This document shows positions 42,692-52,091 of a stretch of 64,000 bases of DNA, one piece after another. Position 1 is the first letter of the stretch. Each line of letters begins with the position of its first letter. The DNA comes from Nocardioides soli (GTDB taxonomy: Bacteria > Actinomycetota > Actinomycetes > Propionibacteriales > Nocardioidaceae): positions 248,001 through 312,000 of the forward strand of contig NZ_JACHWR010000001.1 of NCBI RefSeq assembly GCF_014191495.1, in the 5' to 3' direction. A program made the position numbers and the translations under genes. Under the pieces are notes generated by a model, which searched no databases, was not told the DNA's origin, and saw only the letters and a program-made list of their open reading frames with translations.

Positions 42692-44878
42692 TCAGCGGGC
42701 GCTGACGGCGTACGCCGGCTCCCGCTCGACCACCGGCTCGCCCCGCGGGCGGGACGGGCGCCAGGGCCACCAGACATGGTCGCCGAGCAGCACCAGCACG
42801 GCGGGCAGGATCACCAGGCGGATCAGGGTGGCGTCGAGGAGGATCGCGGCGGAGAGACCGACGCCCAGCATCTTCATCTCCAGCATCGACAGGGTCGCGA
42901 AGATCGCGAACACCGACACCATCACGGCCGCGGCGCTGGTCACGACGCCGGCGGTGTCCGCGATGCCGCGCTGGACGGCCAGCCGGGTCGGCAGCCCGTG
43001 CTGGACGTGCTCGCGGACCCGGCTGAGCACGAAGACGTGGTAGTCCATCGACAGCCCGATCAGCACGACCAGCACGAAGAGCGGGATCCAGTCGATCACG
43101 AAGCCCGGGCTGGTGAAGTCCAGGGACCCGCTGAACCAGCCGTGCTGGAAGACCAGCGTCAGCACGCCGAACGCCGCGCCGACCGAGGCCAGGTTGAGCA
43201 CCGTCGAGATGCCCGCGAGCGCGACGCTGCGGAACGTCGTGACCATGATCAGCATCGTCAGCACCAGCACGAACCCGATCACCAGCCCGAGCCGGCCGCT
43301 CTGCTTGTCGGCGAAGTCGAGGCTCGCGGCGGCACCTCCGCCGACGGCGTGCTCGATCCCCGGCGCGTCGGCCAGGTCGCCGAGAGCGGCCGGCACCAGC
43401 TCGCCGCGCAGCTCGCGCAGCGCGTCGTCGACGCGCTCGTCGGTCTCGTCGTACGGCATGCCGAGCACGAGCAGCGACGTCGTGCCGTCGTCCGAGGTCT
43501 GCACGCCACGGCCCGAGGCCACGAAGTGGCCGGTGTCGACGGCGTCGGAGCTCAGTCGCTCGAGGGCCGCCTGCACCTGCGCCCCCTCCCCCGCGTCGCC
43601 GCGGACGACGACCGTCGCGCTGGCGCCCTCGTCGGCCGGGAAGCTCTTGCTGATGTCCTTGACCGTCTGCACCGCGGGGACCGAGGTGGGCAGCGTGTCG
43701 AGCGTCCCGGAGTGGGTCTTCATGCCGAGCGCCGGGATCGCCAGGCCGACGATGACGCCCGAGGCGAGCACCAGCGCGACCAGCGGATGCCGGACGACGG
43801 GGCCGAGCAGCCGCCGGCTGATGCCGCCCTGGCCGACACGCCGGTTGAGCCGCCACAGCAGCGGCACGCGCGGGCGGTCCGACCAGCGGCCGAGCTTGAC
43901 CAGCAGCGCCGGCAGCACGGTGATCGAGCCGAGCACGGCGACCGCGACGACGAGGATCGAGCCGATCGCCAGGGAGTTGAACGTCGGGTCCGCCACCAGG
44001 AACAGCCCGGCCATCGCGGCGATCACCGCGCCTCCGGAGACCAGGATCGAGTGACCGGAGGTCTGCGCGGCGATCTCGACGGCGTCGAGGGTGCGGTGCC
44101 CCTTCGCGCGCTCCTCGCGCTCGCGCTTGAGGTAGAAGAGCGAGTAGTCGACGCCGACGGCCATGCCGATCAGCACGATCATGCTCGCCGTCGTGTCGTC
44201 GGAGGGGATCAGGTGCGACAGCGGCGCCATCAGTCCGATGGTGGCCGCGACGCTGGACGCCGCCAGCAGCACCGGGATGCCGGCCGCGACGAGCGCGCCG
44301 AAGGCGATCAGCATCAGGACCAGCGTCACCGGGACGCTCGTGGTCTCGGCGGCACTCAGGTCGTCGCCCACCCGCTCGTTGATCGCCGCGTCCAGGCTGA
44401 CGTCGCCGGCCTGGCGGATGTCCAGTCCGTCGTGCTCGGCCGCGACGCCGTCGACCGCGCGCTGGAGGTCGTCGACCTCGTCGGTGTCGCCGGCCAGCTC
44501 GATCGGCACGAGCAGCGCGCTCCGGTCGGCGTTCCACTGCGGGTCGCCGACCTCGGCCACGTGGTCCGCCTCGCCGGCCGCCGCGACGACGTCCTCGGCG
44601 GCGGACTCGGCGGCGCTGGACTCGAGCGAGCCGGACCGCGCGGTGATCAGGACGTTCTCGGTGTCCGCCTGGACCAGGTCGGCGTCGTGGACCATGGCGT
44701 CCGCGCGGCCCGACTCGCCGACCCGGTAGTCGGCGTCGGTGGTGTTGTTCGTGGGGATCGCGACGGCGAGCCCGACGGCGAACGCGACGAAGGCGATCCA
44801 GGCCAGGATCGCGCGCCAGGGGTGCTCCGCGCTCCATCTCGCGGCTCGCATCGGTACTGCTGTCAACGGGTTGCCCAT
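42692..44878 (-). CDS. MMPL/RND-family membrane transporter
   Basis: A 728-aa transporter with two similar halves, each a large extracytoplasmic loop and a bundle of helices. SILVVAVAVLGSITVLPALLVKLG and GMAVGVDYSLFYLKREREER close the first half; VVLIGLSMDYHVFVLSRVRE carries the GxSxDYxxF motif of the second, and the first half has the matching GVDYSLFYL. ATG 44878 follows GAGGAGA; an earlier start would add 20 residues without a site. It is probably a lipid or small-molecule exporter. It is divergent from the two-component pair, which may regulate it. Confidence 0.92.
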   Translation of the reverse strand: MGNPLTAVPMRAARWSAEHPWRAILAWIAFVAFAVGLAVAIPTNNTTDADYRVGESGRADAMVHDADLVQADTENVLITARSGSLESSAAESAAEDVVAAAGEADHVAEVGDPQWNADRSALLVPIELAGDTDEVDDLQRAVDGVAAEHDGLDIRQAGDVSLDAAINERVGDDLSAAETTSVPVTLVLMLIAFGALVAAGIPVLLAASSVAATIGLMAPLSHLIPSDDTTASMIVLIGMAVGVDYSLFYLKREREERAKGHRTLDAVEIAAQTSGHSILVSGGAVIAAMAGLFLVADPTFNSLAIGSILVVAVAVLGSITVLPALLVKLGRWSDRPRVPLLWRLNRRVGQGGISRRLLGPVVRHPLVALVLASGVIVGLAIPALGMKTHSGTLDTLPTSVPAVQTVKDISKSFPADEGASATVVVRGDAGEGAQVQAALERLSSDAVDTGHFVASGRGVQTSDDGTTSLLVLGMPYDETDERVDDALRELRGELVPAALGDLADAPGIEHAVGGGAAASLDFADKQSGRLGLVIGFVLVLTMLIMVTTFRSVALAGISTVLNLASVGAAFGVLTLVFQHGWFSGSLDFTSPGFVIDWIPLFVLVVLIGLSMDYHVFVLSRVREHVQHGLPTRLAVQRGIADTAGVVTSAAAVMVSVFAIFATLSMLEMKMLGVGLSAAILLDATLIRLVILPAVLVLLGDHVWWPWRPSRPRGEPVVEREPAYAVSAR

Positions 44879-45026
44879 GGCCGTCTCTCCTCGGGTCCTC
44901 GATGGCTGGTGTGTCGGTCCCTTCCAGCGTCGGGCCACGCGTGCGGAAGGTCAGGGGCGCCAGGACCCCGGCCGAGGTGGTGCCTGCACCACTGCACAGG
45001 TCGGGCCGGCCCGAGAGGATGGGGAC

Positions 45027-46187
45027 GTGGATCGTTTGCGCCTGACCGGGTACGCCGTCGCTCAGTTCTTCCTCGCGATCGTGCTGATCGTGCTGCTCGT
45101 GCTCTGGATCGTCGGCGGCGTGCTCGTCGTGGTCTGGATCGGCCTCGGCATCCTCACCGGCTGCCTGGTCGCCACCCGGTGGATCGCGAACCTGCACCGC
45201 GAGATGGCCGCCCGCACGCTCGGCGAGCCGATCCCGGTCCCCTACCGCCCGCTGCCGCCCAGTGGCTTCTTCGACAAGGCCCGCGTGGTGCTGGCCGACC
45301 CGATGACCTGGCGCGACCTCGCCTGGGTGCTGGTCGCCCCGGTCGTCGGCATCGTGGTCTCGCTGGTCGTGGTGATCCTGCTGCTCGGGATCGTCACGGG
45401 CTTCATCTGGTGGTTCGCGACGCCGCCGCTGATGATGGCGCGCGCCCACTTCGACCGCCTCTTCCTCGCCTACAGCCGCACCGAGCGGCTCGAGCAGCGG
45501 GTACAGGACCTGACCCACAGCCGGGCCGACGTCGTCGACCACTCCGCGGCCGAGCTGCGCCGGCTCGAGCGCGACCTCCACGACGGCGCCCAGGCCCGCC
45601 TGGTGGCGCTGTCGATGAGCCTGGGCATGGCCGACGCGGCGTTCGACGGCGACCCGGAGCAGGCACGCCGGCTCGTGCAGGACGCGCGCGCCACCACCAC
45701 GGCGGCGATCGGCGACCTCCGCTCGGTCGTCCGCGGCATCCACCCGCCGGTGCTCGCCGACCGCGGCCTCGGCGGCGCCGTCCAGGCGATCGCGCTGGAC
45801 ATGGCGATCCCGGTGCAGGTCGACGTCCGGCTGCCCGGACGGCCGCCCGCGCCGGTCGAGTCGGCGGTCTACTTCGGCGTCGCGGAGTGCCTGGCCAACA
45901 TCGGCAAGCACGCCGGCGCCCACCACGCGTGGATCACGCTCACCCACGACGACGACCTGCTGCGCGCGGTCGTCGGCGACGACGGACGCGGCGGCGCCGA
46001 CGCCGCCACCGGGACCGGCATGCTGGGCGTGATGCGGCGGCTGGCCGCGTTCGACGGCACGATGTCGGTGTCGAGCCCGACCGGCGGGCCGACCCTGGTC
46101 ACCCTGGAGGTTCCGTGCAGCCTGGACCCGATGCCGCACCCAAGCTCGTCCTCGCCGAGGACCACGCCCTCCTCCGGGCCGGCATGA
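45027..46187 (+). CDS. NarL-type sensor histidine kinase
   Basis: A 386-aa kinase of the HisKA_3 group. Four membrane segments lie in the first 135 residues (FFLAIVLIVLLVLWIVGGVLV, IGLGILTGCLVAT, VLVAPVVGIVVSLVVVILLL, then IVTGFIWWF). The phosphorylated histidine is H185 in RDLHDGAQARLVAL. The ATP lid includes DDGRGGADAATGTGMLGVMRRL. GTG 45027 is 148 bp from the MMPL start. Its last 24 codons overlap the response regulator in another frame, so the end beyond the ATP domain (CSLDPMPHPSSSSPRTT) may be extra. Confidence 0.9.
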   Translation: MDRLRLTGYAVAQFFLAIVLIVLLVLWIVGGVLVVVWIGLGILTGCLVATRWIANLHREMAARTLGEPIPVPYRPLPPSGFFDKARVVLADPMTWRDLAWVLVAPVVGIVVSLVVVILLLGIVTGFIWWFATPPLMMARAHFDRLFLAYSRTERLEQRVQDLTHSRADVVDHSAAELRRLERDLHDGAQARLVALSMSLGMADAAFDGDPEQARRLVQDARATTTAAIGDLRSVVRGIHPPVLADRGLGGAVQAIALDMAIPVQVDVRLPGRPPAPVESAVYFGVAECLANIGKHAGAHHAWITLTHDDDLLRAVVGDDGRGGADAATGTGMLGVMRRLAAFDGTMSVSSPTGGPTLVTLEVPCSLDPMPHPSSSSPRTTPSSGPA

Positions 46188-46780
46188 TCCAGCTGCTCGA
46201 GGGCAACGGCTTCACGATCCTCCACGCGGTCGACAACGCCCCCGCCCTCGAGGAGGCGCTCCGCGACCCCGACGCCGACGCGGCCGTCCTCGACGTACGC
46301 CTGCCGCCGACGCAGACCGACGAGGGCCTGCGCGCCGCCATCGCCGTGCGCGAGGCCCGCCCCGGCTTCCCGGTGATGGTGATCTCCCAGTACGTCGAGC
46401 AGCTCTACGCCCGCGAGCTGCTGGCCAGCGGCGCCGGTGCCGTCGGCTACCTGCTCAAGGACCGGGTCTCCGACGTGGCGGAGTTCGTCGACGGCGTACG
46501 CCGGGTCGCCGCGGGCGGCACCGTCCTCGATCCCGAGGTGGTGGCGACGGTGATGGCCCGCCGGCGCGACGAGCCGCTGGACCGCCTGACCGCGCGCGAG
46601 CGGGAGGTGCTCGCGCTGATGGCCGAGGGCCGCTCGAACGGCGCCATCGCCGCGCACCTGCACGTGACCGAGAAGGCCGTCGCCAAGCACATCAACAGCA
46701 TCTTCGCGAAGCTCGACCTGCCGCTCGCCGACGACGACCACCGCCGGGTCCGGGCGGTGCTGGCCTGGCTGCGCCTGTAA
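46115..46780 (+). CDS. NarL/LuxR-family response regulator
   Basis: A 221-aa regulator. Receiver domain with D60 in AAVLDVRLPP, conserved K in GYLLKDRV, and a LuxR helix-turn-helix (LTAREREVLALMAEGRSN, then HLHVTEKAVAKHINSIFAKL). GTG 46115 has GGAGG upstream at a good distance and lies inside the kinase gene (73-bp overlap). Likely regulates the divergent MMPL gene. Confidence 0.93.
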   Translation: MQPGPDAAPKLVLAEDHALLRAGMIQLLEGNGFTILHAVDNAPALEEALRDPDADAAVLDVRLPPTQTDEGLRAAIAVREARPGFPVMVISQYVEQLYARELLASGAGAVGYLLKDRVSDVAEFVDGVRRVAAGGTVLDPEVVATVMARRRDEPLDRLTAREREVLALMAEGRSNGAIAAHLHVTEKAVAKHINSIFAKLDLPLADDDHRRVRAVLAWLRL

Positions 46781-46786
46781 GGACGG

Positions 46787-48442
46787 TCAGCCCAGCAGCG
46801 CGCGCACCGCGGCTCGGGCCGACTGCGGGTCGTCGGCCGACAGCGCGGCCTCCGCGGCGTCCTCGCACTGCTGCGAGGTGACCGTCGACAGGCGGGCGCC
46901 CACGGGACGGACGGCGGCGGCCGCCATCGACAGGGAGCCGACGCCCATGCCGACCAGCACGCAGGCGAGCAGCGGGTCGGCCGCGGCCTCGCCGCACACC
47001 CCCACCGGCTTGCGGGCGTGCAAACCGGCGTCGGCGGTGATCGCGACGAACTGGAGCACCGCCGGCTGCCACGGGTCGGTGAGGTAGGCGAGGTCGGCGG
47101 CGCTGCGGTCGGCGGCCATGGCGTACTGCGCCAGGTCGTTGGTGCCGATCGAGAGGAAGTCGACGACCTGGAGCATCCGGTGCGCGAGCAGCGCCGCGCT
47201 CGGCACCTCGACCATGATCCCGGCCTTCAGCCCGCGCCGGTGCACCCGGGCCGCGAAGCCCTCGGCCTCGGCGACGGTCGCGACCATCGGCGCCATCACC
47301 CACGCCTCTCCCCCGGTCGCGGCGGCGGCCGCCGCGATCGCGTCGAGCTGCCGGTCGAGCAGGCCGGGGTCGTCGGAGCTCAGCCGCAGCCCCCGGACGC
47401 CGAGCGCCGGATTGTGCTCGCCGCCGGGGCCGGCGTACGCCAACGGCTTGTCCGAGCCGGCGTCGAGGGTGCGCAGCACGACGTGCCGGCCGGGGAACGC
47501 CGCGAGCACCTCGCCGTACGCCGCGGCCTGCTCGGCGACCGTCGGCTCGGTCTCGCGACCGAGGAAGCCGAGCTCGGTGCGCAGCAGCCCCACGCCCTCG
47601 ACGGGAGCCCGGGCCGCGGCGCGAGCGGAGGCGCCGTCGGCGACGTTGGCGAGGATCTCCACCGGGTGCCCGTCGGCGGTGCGGCCCGGGCCGCTCCATC
47701 CGGCGACGGCGGCGCGCCGGGCGGCGTCGGCGGCGGCCCGGGCCCGCGCGGCCTGGCCGTCGGGGGCGACCTGCACGGTGCCGGCGGCGCCGTCGACGAG
47801 CAGCGGGGTGCCGTCGGCGACCGCCGCCACCCCGGCGACGCCGACCACGCAGGGGATCGCGAGCTGGCGGGCGACGATCGCGGTGTGGCTGGTCGGTCCA
47901 CCGCGACGCAGCACCAGAGCCGTCACTCGCTTCGCGTCGAGGCCGGCCGCGTCGGCGGGCGCCAGGTCGTCGACCACCAGCACGGAGGGCCCGTCCGGGA
48001 GGTCGAGGCCGGGCTCGGGGACGCCGAGCAGCCGGGCGACCAGCCGCCGCTCGACGTCGCGCAGGTCGCTCACCCGCTCGGCCATCGACCCGCCCAGGTC
48101 GGCGAGCACGGCGACGAAGCGGTCCACGCCGGCTTGCACGGCCGCGACCGGGTCGGCACCGGCGCGGATGTCGAGCGCCACGGCATGGCGCAGGCCCGGG
48201 TCGCGGGCCAGCCCCGCGCTCGCGGTGAGCACGGCCGCCGCGTCCCCCGACGCCGCCCGCGCGCGACGCAGGTAGCCGTCGGCGACCTCCCGCGCTGCGA
48301 GGTCGTACGCCGCGAGCGAGGCCTCGGCGTCGGCGTGGTGTGGGCCGTCGTGCGGCTCGGCGGCCCGGGGCCCGGCGGGCACGACGTACGCCGGTCCGTA
48401 GCCGACGCCCGGCACGACCGGGGTTCCACCCAGCACCGTCAC
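46787..48442 (-). CDS. ptsI: Phosphoenolpyruvate-protein phosphotransferase (PTS Enzyme I)
   Basis: A 551-aa Enzyme I that takes phosphate from PEP to HPr. The active histidine is H186 in GGPTSHTAIVAR. The PEP-binding barrel contains LLRTELGFLGRE and VCGEAAADPLLACVL, with GVGSLSMA before the C-terminus. Length is near the usual 560-575. It is divergent from ptsH, only 27 bp between starts. No sugar-specific EII gene is here. Confidence 0.95.
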   Translation of the reverse strand: MTVLGGTPVVPGVGYGPAYVVPAGPRAAEPHDGPHHADAEASLAAYDLAAREVADGYLRRARAASGDAAAVLTASAGLARDPGLRHAVALDIRAGADPVAAVQAGVDRFVAVLADLGGSMAERVSDLRDVERRLVARLLGVPEPGLDLPDGPSVLVVDDLAPADAAGLDAKRVTALVLRRGGPTSHTAIVARQLAIPCVVGVAGVAAVADGTPLLVDGAAGTVQVAPDGQAARARAAADAARRAAVAGWSGPGRTADGHPVEILANVADGASARAAARAPVEGVGLLRTELGFLGRETEPTVAEQAAAYGEVLAAFPGRHVVLRTLDAGSDKPLAYAGPGGEHNPALGVRGLRLSSDDPGLLDRQLDAIAAAAAATGGEAWVMAPMVATVAEAEGFAARVHRRGLKAGIMVEVPSAALLAHRMLQVVDFLSIGTNDLAQYAMAADRSAADLAYLTDPWQPAVLQFVAITADAGLHARKPVGVCGEAAADPLLACVLVGMGVGSLSMAAAAVRPVGARLSTVTSQQCEDAAEAALSADDPQSARAAVRALLG

Positions 48443-48469
48443 AGGCGCACTCTGTCAGACTGGCCGGCG

Positions 48470-48727
48470 ATGCCCAGCAAGACCGTCGCAGTCGGCTCCC
48501 GGGTGGGCCTGCACCTGCGGCCCGCGCAGCTGATCGCCGAGGCCGCCGCCGCGCTCGACGCCGAGGTGCGGATCGGCCGGCCCGGCGCGGAGCCGGTCGA
48601 CGCCCGCTCCTCGCTGCTGATCATGACGCTCGGCGCCGGCCCGGGCACCGAGGTCGAGGTGTCGAGCGACGACCCGGCCGCGCTCGACGCGATCGTCGCC
48701 CTGGTCGAGCGGGACCTCGACGCCTAG
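48470..48727 (+). CDS. ptsH: PTS phosphocarrier protein HPr
   Basis: An 85-aa carrier. H15 in VGLHLRPAQL is the phosphorylated residue; the usual GLHARPA is GLHLRPA here. DARSSLLIMTLGAGPGTEV is the standard second half, with the regulatory serine (S46-like) in DARSSLL. It overlaps the convergent membrane protein gene by 4 bp. Confidence 0.94.
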   Translation: MPSKTVAVGSRVGLHLRPAQLIAEAAAALDAEVRIGRPGAEPVDARSSLLIMTLGAGPGTEVEVSSDDPAALDAIVALVERDLDA

Positions 48728-49692
48728 ACCTGCCCGCGCAGGGCGAGATAGACCGCTCGCATCCCGACGGCCCGCTCGAGCTCGCGGGTGACGCCGCCGA
48801 AGAACTGCGCGCGGTAGGCCTCGTCGGTCACCGTCGACACCATCAGGTAGAGCCCGGAGAACGCCGACAGGAACACCGACACCTGCACGAGCGCGCGAGA
48901 GGCGGTGAACTCCGGATCGGTCTGCCAGGCGCTGGTCACCGGTCCGGTCATGATGATCGACCCGAAGACCATCAGGAACGCGAACACGGTCAGCGACAGC
49001 AGCAGCACCTGGACGGTCTGCACGACGAGCAGCACGAGGATCAGGTTCCAGCGCTCGTAGCCGGTCACCTCGGCGTACGCCGCGGGGTCGGCCGCCGGGT
49101 CGCCGACCAGCTCACGGCACGGCTCCTCGAGCGGGGTGCCGCGGCAGGCCCGCACCAGCAGCGCGTCGTCGACGGCGTCGTCGGCGCGGTCGACCTCGTC
49201 GGGCAGCCGCACCAGCAGGAAGCCGATCGCCAGCGCCGAGAAGAGCGCGACCACCAGCCACAGCGACGCGACGGTGAGGTTGGCCGCGACCTGCCATACC
49301 TCGGTGTTGATGAAGAGGAATGTGATCGCGAGCAGCAGCAGCGGCAGCGCCCGCGTGGTCATCGGCAGCACGAAGCGCAGGCTGCCGAAGGTCCGGCCCA
49401 GGCCCCAGGCGACGATCTGGCGGGCGTGCAGCGCGGTCAGGGCATACCAGAGCACCGCCAGCGCGCCGAGCGCCACCAGCGTCGCCGGCGCCGCGCTGAA
49501 CTCGCCCGAGACCCACGCGATCACGCCGCCCGCCCCGGCCGAGAGCAGGGCGACCAGGACCACCAGCGGGACCGTGCGCCTGAGCCGGAGCGCGTTGCGC
49601 ACGTCGGCCCGGCGCTCGGGCACGAAGTAGGAGAGACCGTGCTGGAGGAACCACGCGTCGGTGGCTGCGAGCGTCTCCTCCCGCGAGGTCAC
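48724..49692 (-). CDS. Polytopic membrane protein of unknown function
   Basis: A 322-aa protein with about six to eight membrane segments (VPLVVLVALLSAGAGGVIAW, ATLVALGALAVLWYALTALH, LPLLLLAITFLFINT, LWLVVALFSALAIGFLLV, LILVLLVVQTVQVLLLSLTV, FLSAFSGLYLMVS). The N-terminal HGLSYFVPERRADVRNAL and an acidic loop with DEVDRADDAVDDALL are notable. GTG 49692 overlaps the ribF stop (GTGA), so it is the last gene of that operon. I do not know the family. Confidence 0.8.
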   Translation of the reverse strand: MTSREETLAATDAWFLQHGLSYFVPERRADVRNALRLRRTVPLVVLVALLSAGAGGVIAWVSGEFSAAPATLVALGALAVLWYALTALHARQIVAWGLGRTFGSLRFVLPMTTRALPLLLLAITFLFINTEVWQVAANLTVASLWLVVALFSALAIGFLLVRLPDEVDRADDAVDDALLVRACRGTPLEEPCRELVGDPAADPAAYAEVTGYERWNLILVLLVVQTVQVLLLSLTVFAFLMVFGSIIMTGPVTSAWQTDPEFTASRALVQVSVFLSAFSGLYLMVSTVTDEAYRAQFFGGVTRELERAVGMRAVYLALRGQV

Positions 49693-50621
49693 GCGAGTAG
49701 CTCGCGGGCCCGGTCGACGTCGGCGGTCATCTGCTCGATCAGGGACTCGACGGACTCGAACGCCACCATGCCGCGCAGCCGATCCACGAAGCTGACCTCG
49801 ACCTCGACGCCGTAGAGCTCGAGGTCGGTGCGGTCCAGCACGTAGCTCTCGACCCGCCGGTCGCGCACCCCGTCGAAGGTCGGGTTGGTGCCGACGCTGA
49901 TCGCGGCCGGGAACACCTCGCCGGTGTCGAGGCGGCGCAGCCGGCCCGCGTAGACACCGTCCGGGGGTACGGCGGTCATCGCCGGCGCGGGCACGTTGGC
50001 GGTGGGGAACCCCAGCTCGCGACCGCGCTGGTCGCCGCGGATCACCACGCCACGCACGGCGTACGGCCGCCCGAGCGCCTCGGCTGCCCCCGCGACGTCG
50101 CCGGCGGCCAGGCTCATCCGGACGTACGTCGACGACCACACCTGCGGCCCGCCGTCGAGCGGGATGCCCTCGACCGTGAAGCCGTGCCGCTCCCCCGCCT
50201 CGTGCAGCGTCGCGACGTCGCCGGACGCGCGGTTGCCGAAGCGGAAGTTGGCGCCGACGACGACCGCCGCGGCCCGCAGGGACTGCACGAGCACCCGCTG
50301 GATGAACTCCTCCGGCGACCAGCCGGCGACGCCGCGGTCGAAGGGCAGGGCCAGCACGTCGTCGGCGCCCGCCTCGCCGAGCAGCTCGGCGCGGACCTCG
50401 ACGGTCGTGAGGGTGGTCGGAGCGTGCTCGGGGCGCAGCACCGCCATCGGGTGCGGGTCGAAGGTGACCGCGACCACGCGCAGCGACCGGTCCCGGGCGA
50501 TCTGTCGCGCGCGGGCCAGCACGTGCCGGTGCCCGAGGTGCACCCCGTCGAAGTTGCCGATGACCACGGCGGTCGGTCCGAGGTCGGCCGGGACCTCACC
50601 GAGAGAGCGCCAGATCTGCAC
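49689..50621 (-). CDS. ribF: Bifunctional riboflavin kinase / FAD synthetase
   Basis: A 310-aa enzyme that makes FMN and then FAD. The N-terminal FAD synthetase half has GNFDGVHLGHRHVLARA (HxGH) and the C-terminal riboflavin kinase half has RGRELGFPTANV and SVGTNPTF. GTG 50621 gives the usual family start QIWRSLGEVP; GTG 50645 overlaps the truB stop (GTGA) and would add eight residues, so it is a real alternative. It lies between truB and the membrane protein. Confidence 0.93.
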   Translation of the reverse strand: MQIWRSLGEVPADLGPTAVVIGNFDGVHLGHRHVLARARQIARDRSLRVVAVTFDPHPMAVLRPEHAPTTLTTVEVRAELLGEAGADDVLALPFDRGVAGWSPEEFIQRVLVQSLRAAAVVVGANFRFGNRASGDVATLHEAGERHGFTVEGIPLDGGPQVWSSTYVRMSLAAGDVAGAAEALGRPYAVRGVVIRGDQRGRELGFPTANVPAPAMTAVPPDGVYAGRLRRLDTGEVFPAAISVGTNPTFDGVRDRRVESYVLDRTDLELYGVEVEVSFVDRLRGMVAFESVESLIEQMTADVDRARELLA

Positions 50622-50641
50622 GGCGAGAACACTATCGGGGC

Positions 50642-51496
50642 TCACCCGGTGAACACCGCGACGGGCCGGGCCCGACCGTCCTTCGGCTCGTAGAGCGCGA
50701 GGAACTCCCCGTCCGGCGCGAACACCGCCGAGAGCCCCGCCAGGTCGACGTCGATCGCCCGGCCGACCCGCACGTCGCCCGCCTGGCGCTCGTCGAGGTC
50801 GACCGACACGAACGCCGCGCGGGCGGCGGCCGCGATCGGCATCATCGCGAACTCGTCGCCGAGCTCGTCGAGCGTGCGGGCGTCGGCGAGCGCGTAGGGG
50901 CCGACGGCGGTACGCCGCAGCGACGTCAGGTGCCCCCCGACGCCCAGCCGGGCGCCGAGGTCGCGGGCGATGGCGCGGATGTAGGTGCCGCTGGAGCAGC
51001 GGACCGAGACGTCCAGCTCGTCGCCCCGCACCGCGTGCACCACCAGCTCGTGCACGGTGACCGGCCGCGCCTTCAGCTCGACCTGCTCGCCGTCGCGCGC
51101 CCGCTGGTAGGCCCGCTTGCCGTCGACCTTGATCGCCGAGACGGTGGTCGGCACCTGCAGCAGGTCGCCGACGAACTCCGCCGCGGCCGCCCGCACCTGC
51201 ACCTCGTCGAGGCCGTCGGTCGCGACGGTCGCGGTGACCTCCCCCTCGGCGTCGTCGGTGCTCGTCGCCACGCCGAGCCGGATCGTCGCGTCGTACGCCT
51301 TCTCGGTCAGCATCAGGTGCCCGAGCAGCCGGGTCGCCCGGTTGACGCCGAGGACCAGCACCCCGGTCGCCATCGGGTCGAGCGTGCCGGCGTGGCCGAC
51401 CTTCCGGGTGCCGGCGAGCCGCCGCACCCGCGAGACGACGTCGTGCGACGTCATGCCTCCGGCCTTGTCGACGACGACCAGCCCGGACTCACTCAT
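50642..51496 (-). CDS. truB: tRNA pseudouridine(55) synthase TruB
   Basis: A 284-aa enzyme that modifies U55 of t[19 protein letters not shown] carries the catalytic aspartate; [13 protein letters not shown] and [14 protein letters not shown] are conserved. Overlaps the rbfA end by 8 bp. The order rbfA-truB-ribF is the standard one. Confidence 0.96.
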   Translation of the reverse strand: MSESGLVVVDKAGGMTSHDVVSRVRRLAGTRKVGHAGTLDPMATGVLVLGVNRATRLLGHLMLTEKAYDATIRLGVATSTDDAEGEVTATVATDGLDEVQVRAAAAEFVGDLLQVPTTVSAIKVDGKRAYQRARDGEQVELKARPVTVHELVVHAVRGDELDVSVRCSSGTYIRAIARDLGARLGVGGHLTSLRRTAVGPYALADARTLDELGDEFAMMPIAAAARAAFVSVDLDERQAGDVRVGRAIDVDLAGLSAVFAPDGEFLALYEPKDGRARPVAVFTG

Positions 51497-51983
51497 CGTC
51501 GAGTTCGTCGTCCTCGGCCTCGCGGGGTGGTTCCTGAGGAGCCGAGGTACGAGGCGTCTCGAAGGGCTTCTTGTAGGGGTCGGCCTCGCCGGCGTACGCC
51601 GTGCCGCGCGCCGCCGCCACGGCCTCGTCCTGCTGCCTGGCCCGGGCCAGCACCTCGTCAAGGTGCCGAGCGGACTCGGGCAGGGCGTCGGCCACGAACG
51701 TCAGCGACGGCGCGTGCCGCATGCCCAGCTGCTTCGCGACCTCGGAGCGCAGCAGCCCCTTGGCCGACTCGAGCGCGGCGGCCGTAGCGGCGAGCGCCGC
51801 CTCGTCGTCCCCGGTGGAGTCCAGGACGGTGTAGAAGATCGTGGCCTGCTGCGAGTCGCCGGTCAGGCGGACGTCGGTGATGGTCACGAAGCCGAGGCGC
51901 GGGTCCTTGATCCGGCGCTCCAGCATCTCCGCGACGATGACCTGGATCCGATCGGCGATCTTGCGGACGCGAGGGCTGCTCAT
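51489..51983 (-). CDS. rbfA: 30S ribosome-binding factor RbfA
   Basis: A 164-aa maturation factor for the 30S subunit. [20 protein letters not shown] and [14 protein letters not shown] are typical, as is [19 protein letters not shown] charged tail of about 40 residues extends beyond the KH-like core, longer than in E. coli. It is 108 bp downstream of infB, across a 20-bp palindrome. Confidence 0.96.
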   Translation of the reverse strand: MSSPRVRKIADRIQVIVAEMLERRIKDPRLGFVTITDVRLTGDSQQATIFYTVLDSTGDDEAALAATAAALESAKGLLRSEVAKQLGMRHAPSLTFVADALPESARHLDEVLARARQQDEAVAAARGTAYAGEADPYKKPFETPRTSAPQEPPREAEDDELDDE

Positions 51984-52004
51984 GATTCCTACTCTCTCAA
52001 ACGT

Positions 52005-52085
52005 CGAGTCGGCGCCAGTTTCCCGCCGTAACGCACCGAGCCGGCGCCAGTTTCCGCGCAGGGCGGGGAAACTGGCGCCGACTCG
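52005..52085. repeat. 20-bp palindrome between infB and rbfA
   Basis: CGAGTCGGCGCCAGTTTCCC (52005-52024) and its exact complement at 52066-52085 enclose 41 nt. A third half-copy, CGAGCCGGCGCCAGTTTCC, starts at 52037. A related palindrome is between nusA and rnpM. In mRNA this would fold into a strong hairpin. Confidence 0.9.
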
Positions 52086-52091
52086 GCCGGG

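Noticed and set aside
40706..46780. A 2024-codon open frame running across the SulP, MMPL and kinase region
   Set aside because: It reads through several well-recognised genes in other frames or strands, with Arg/Gly/Pro-rich nonsense sequence. Only its last 222 codons are real (the response regulator from 46115).
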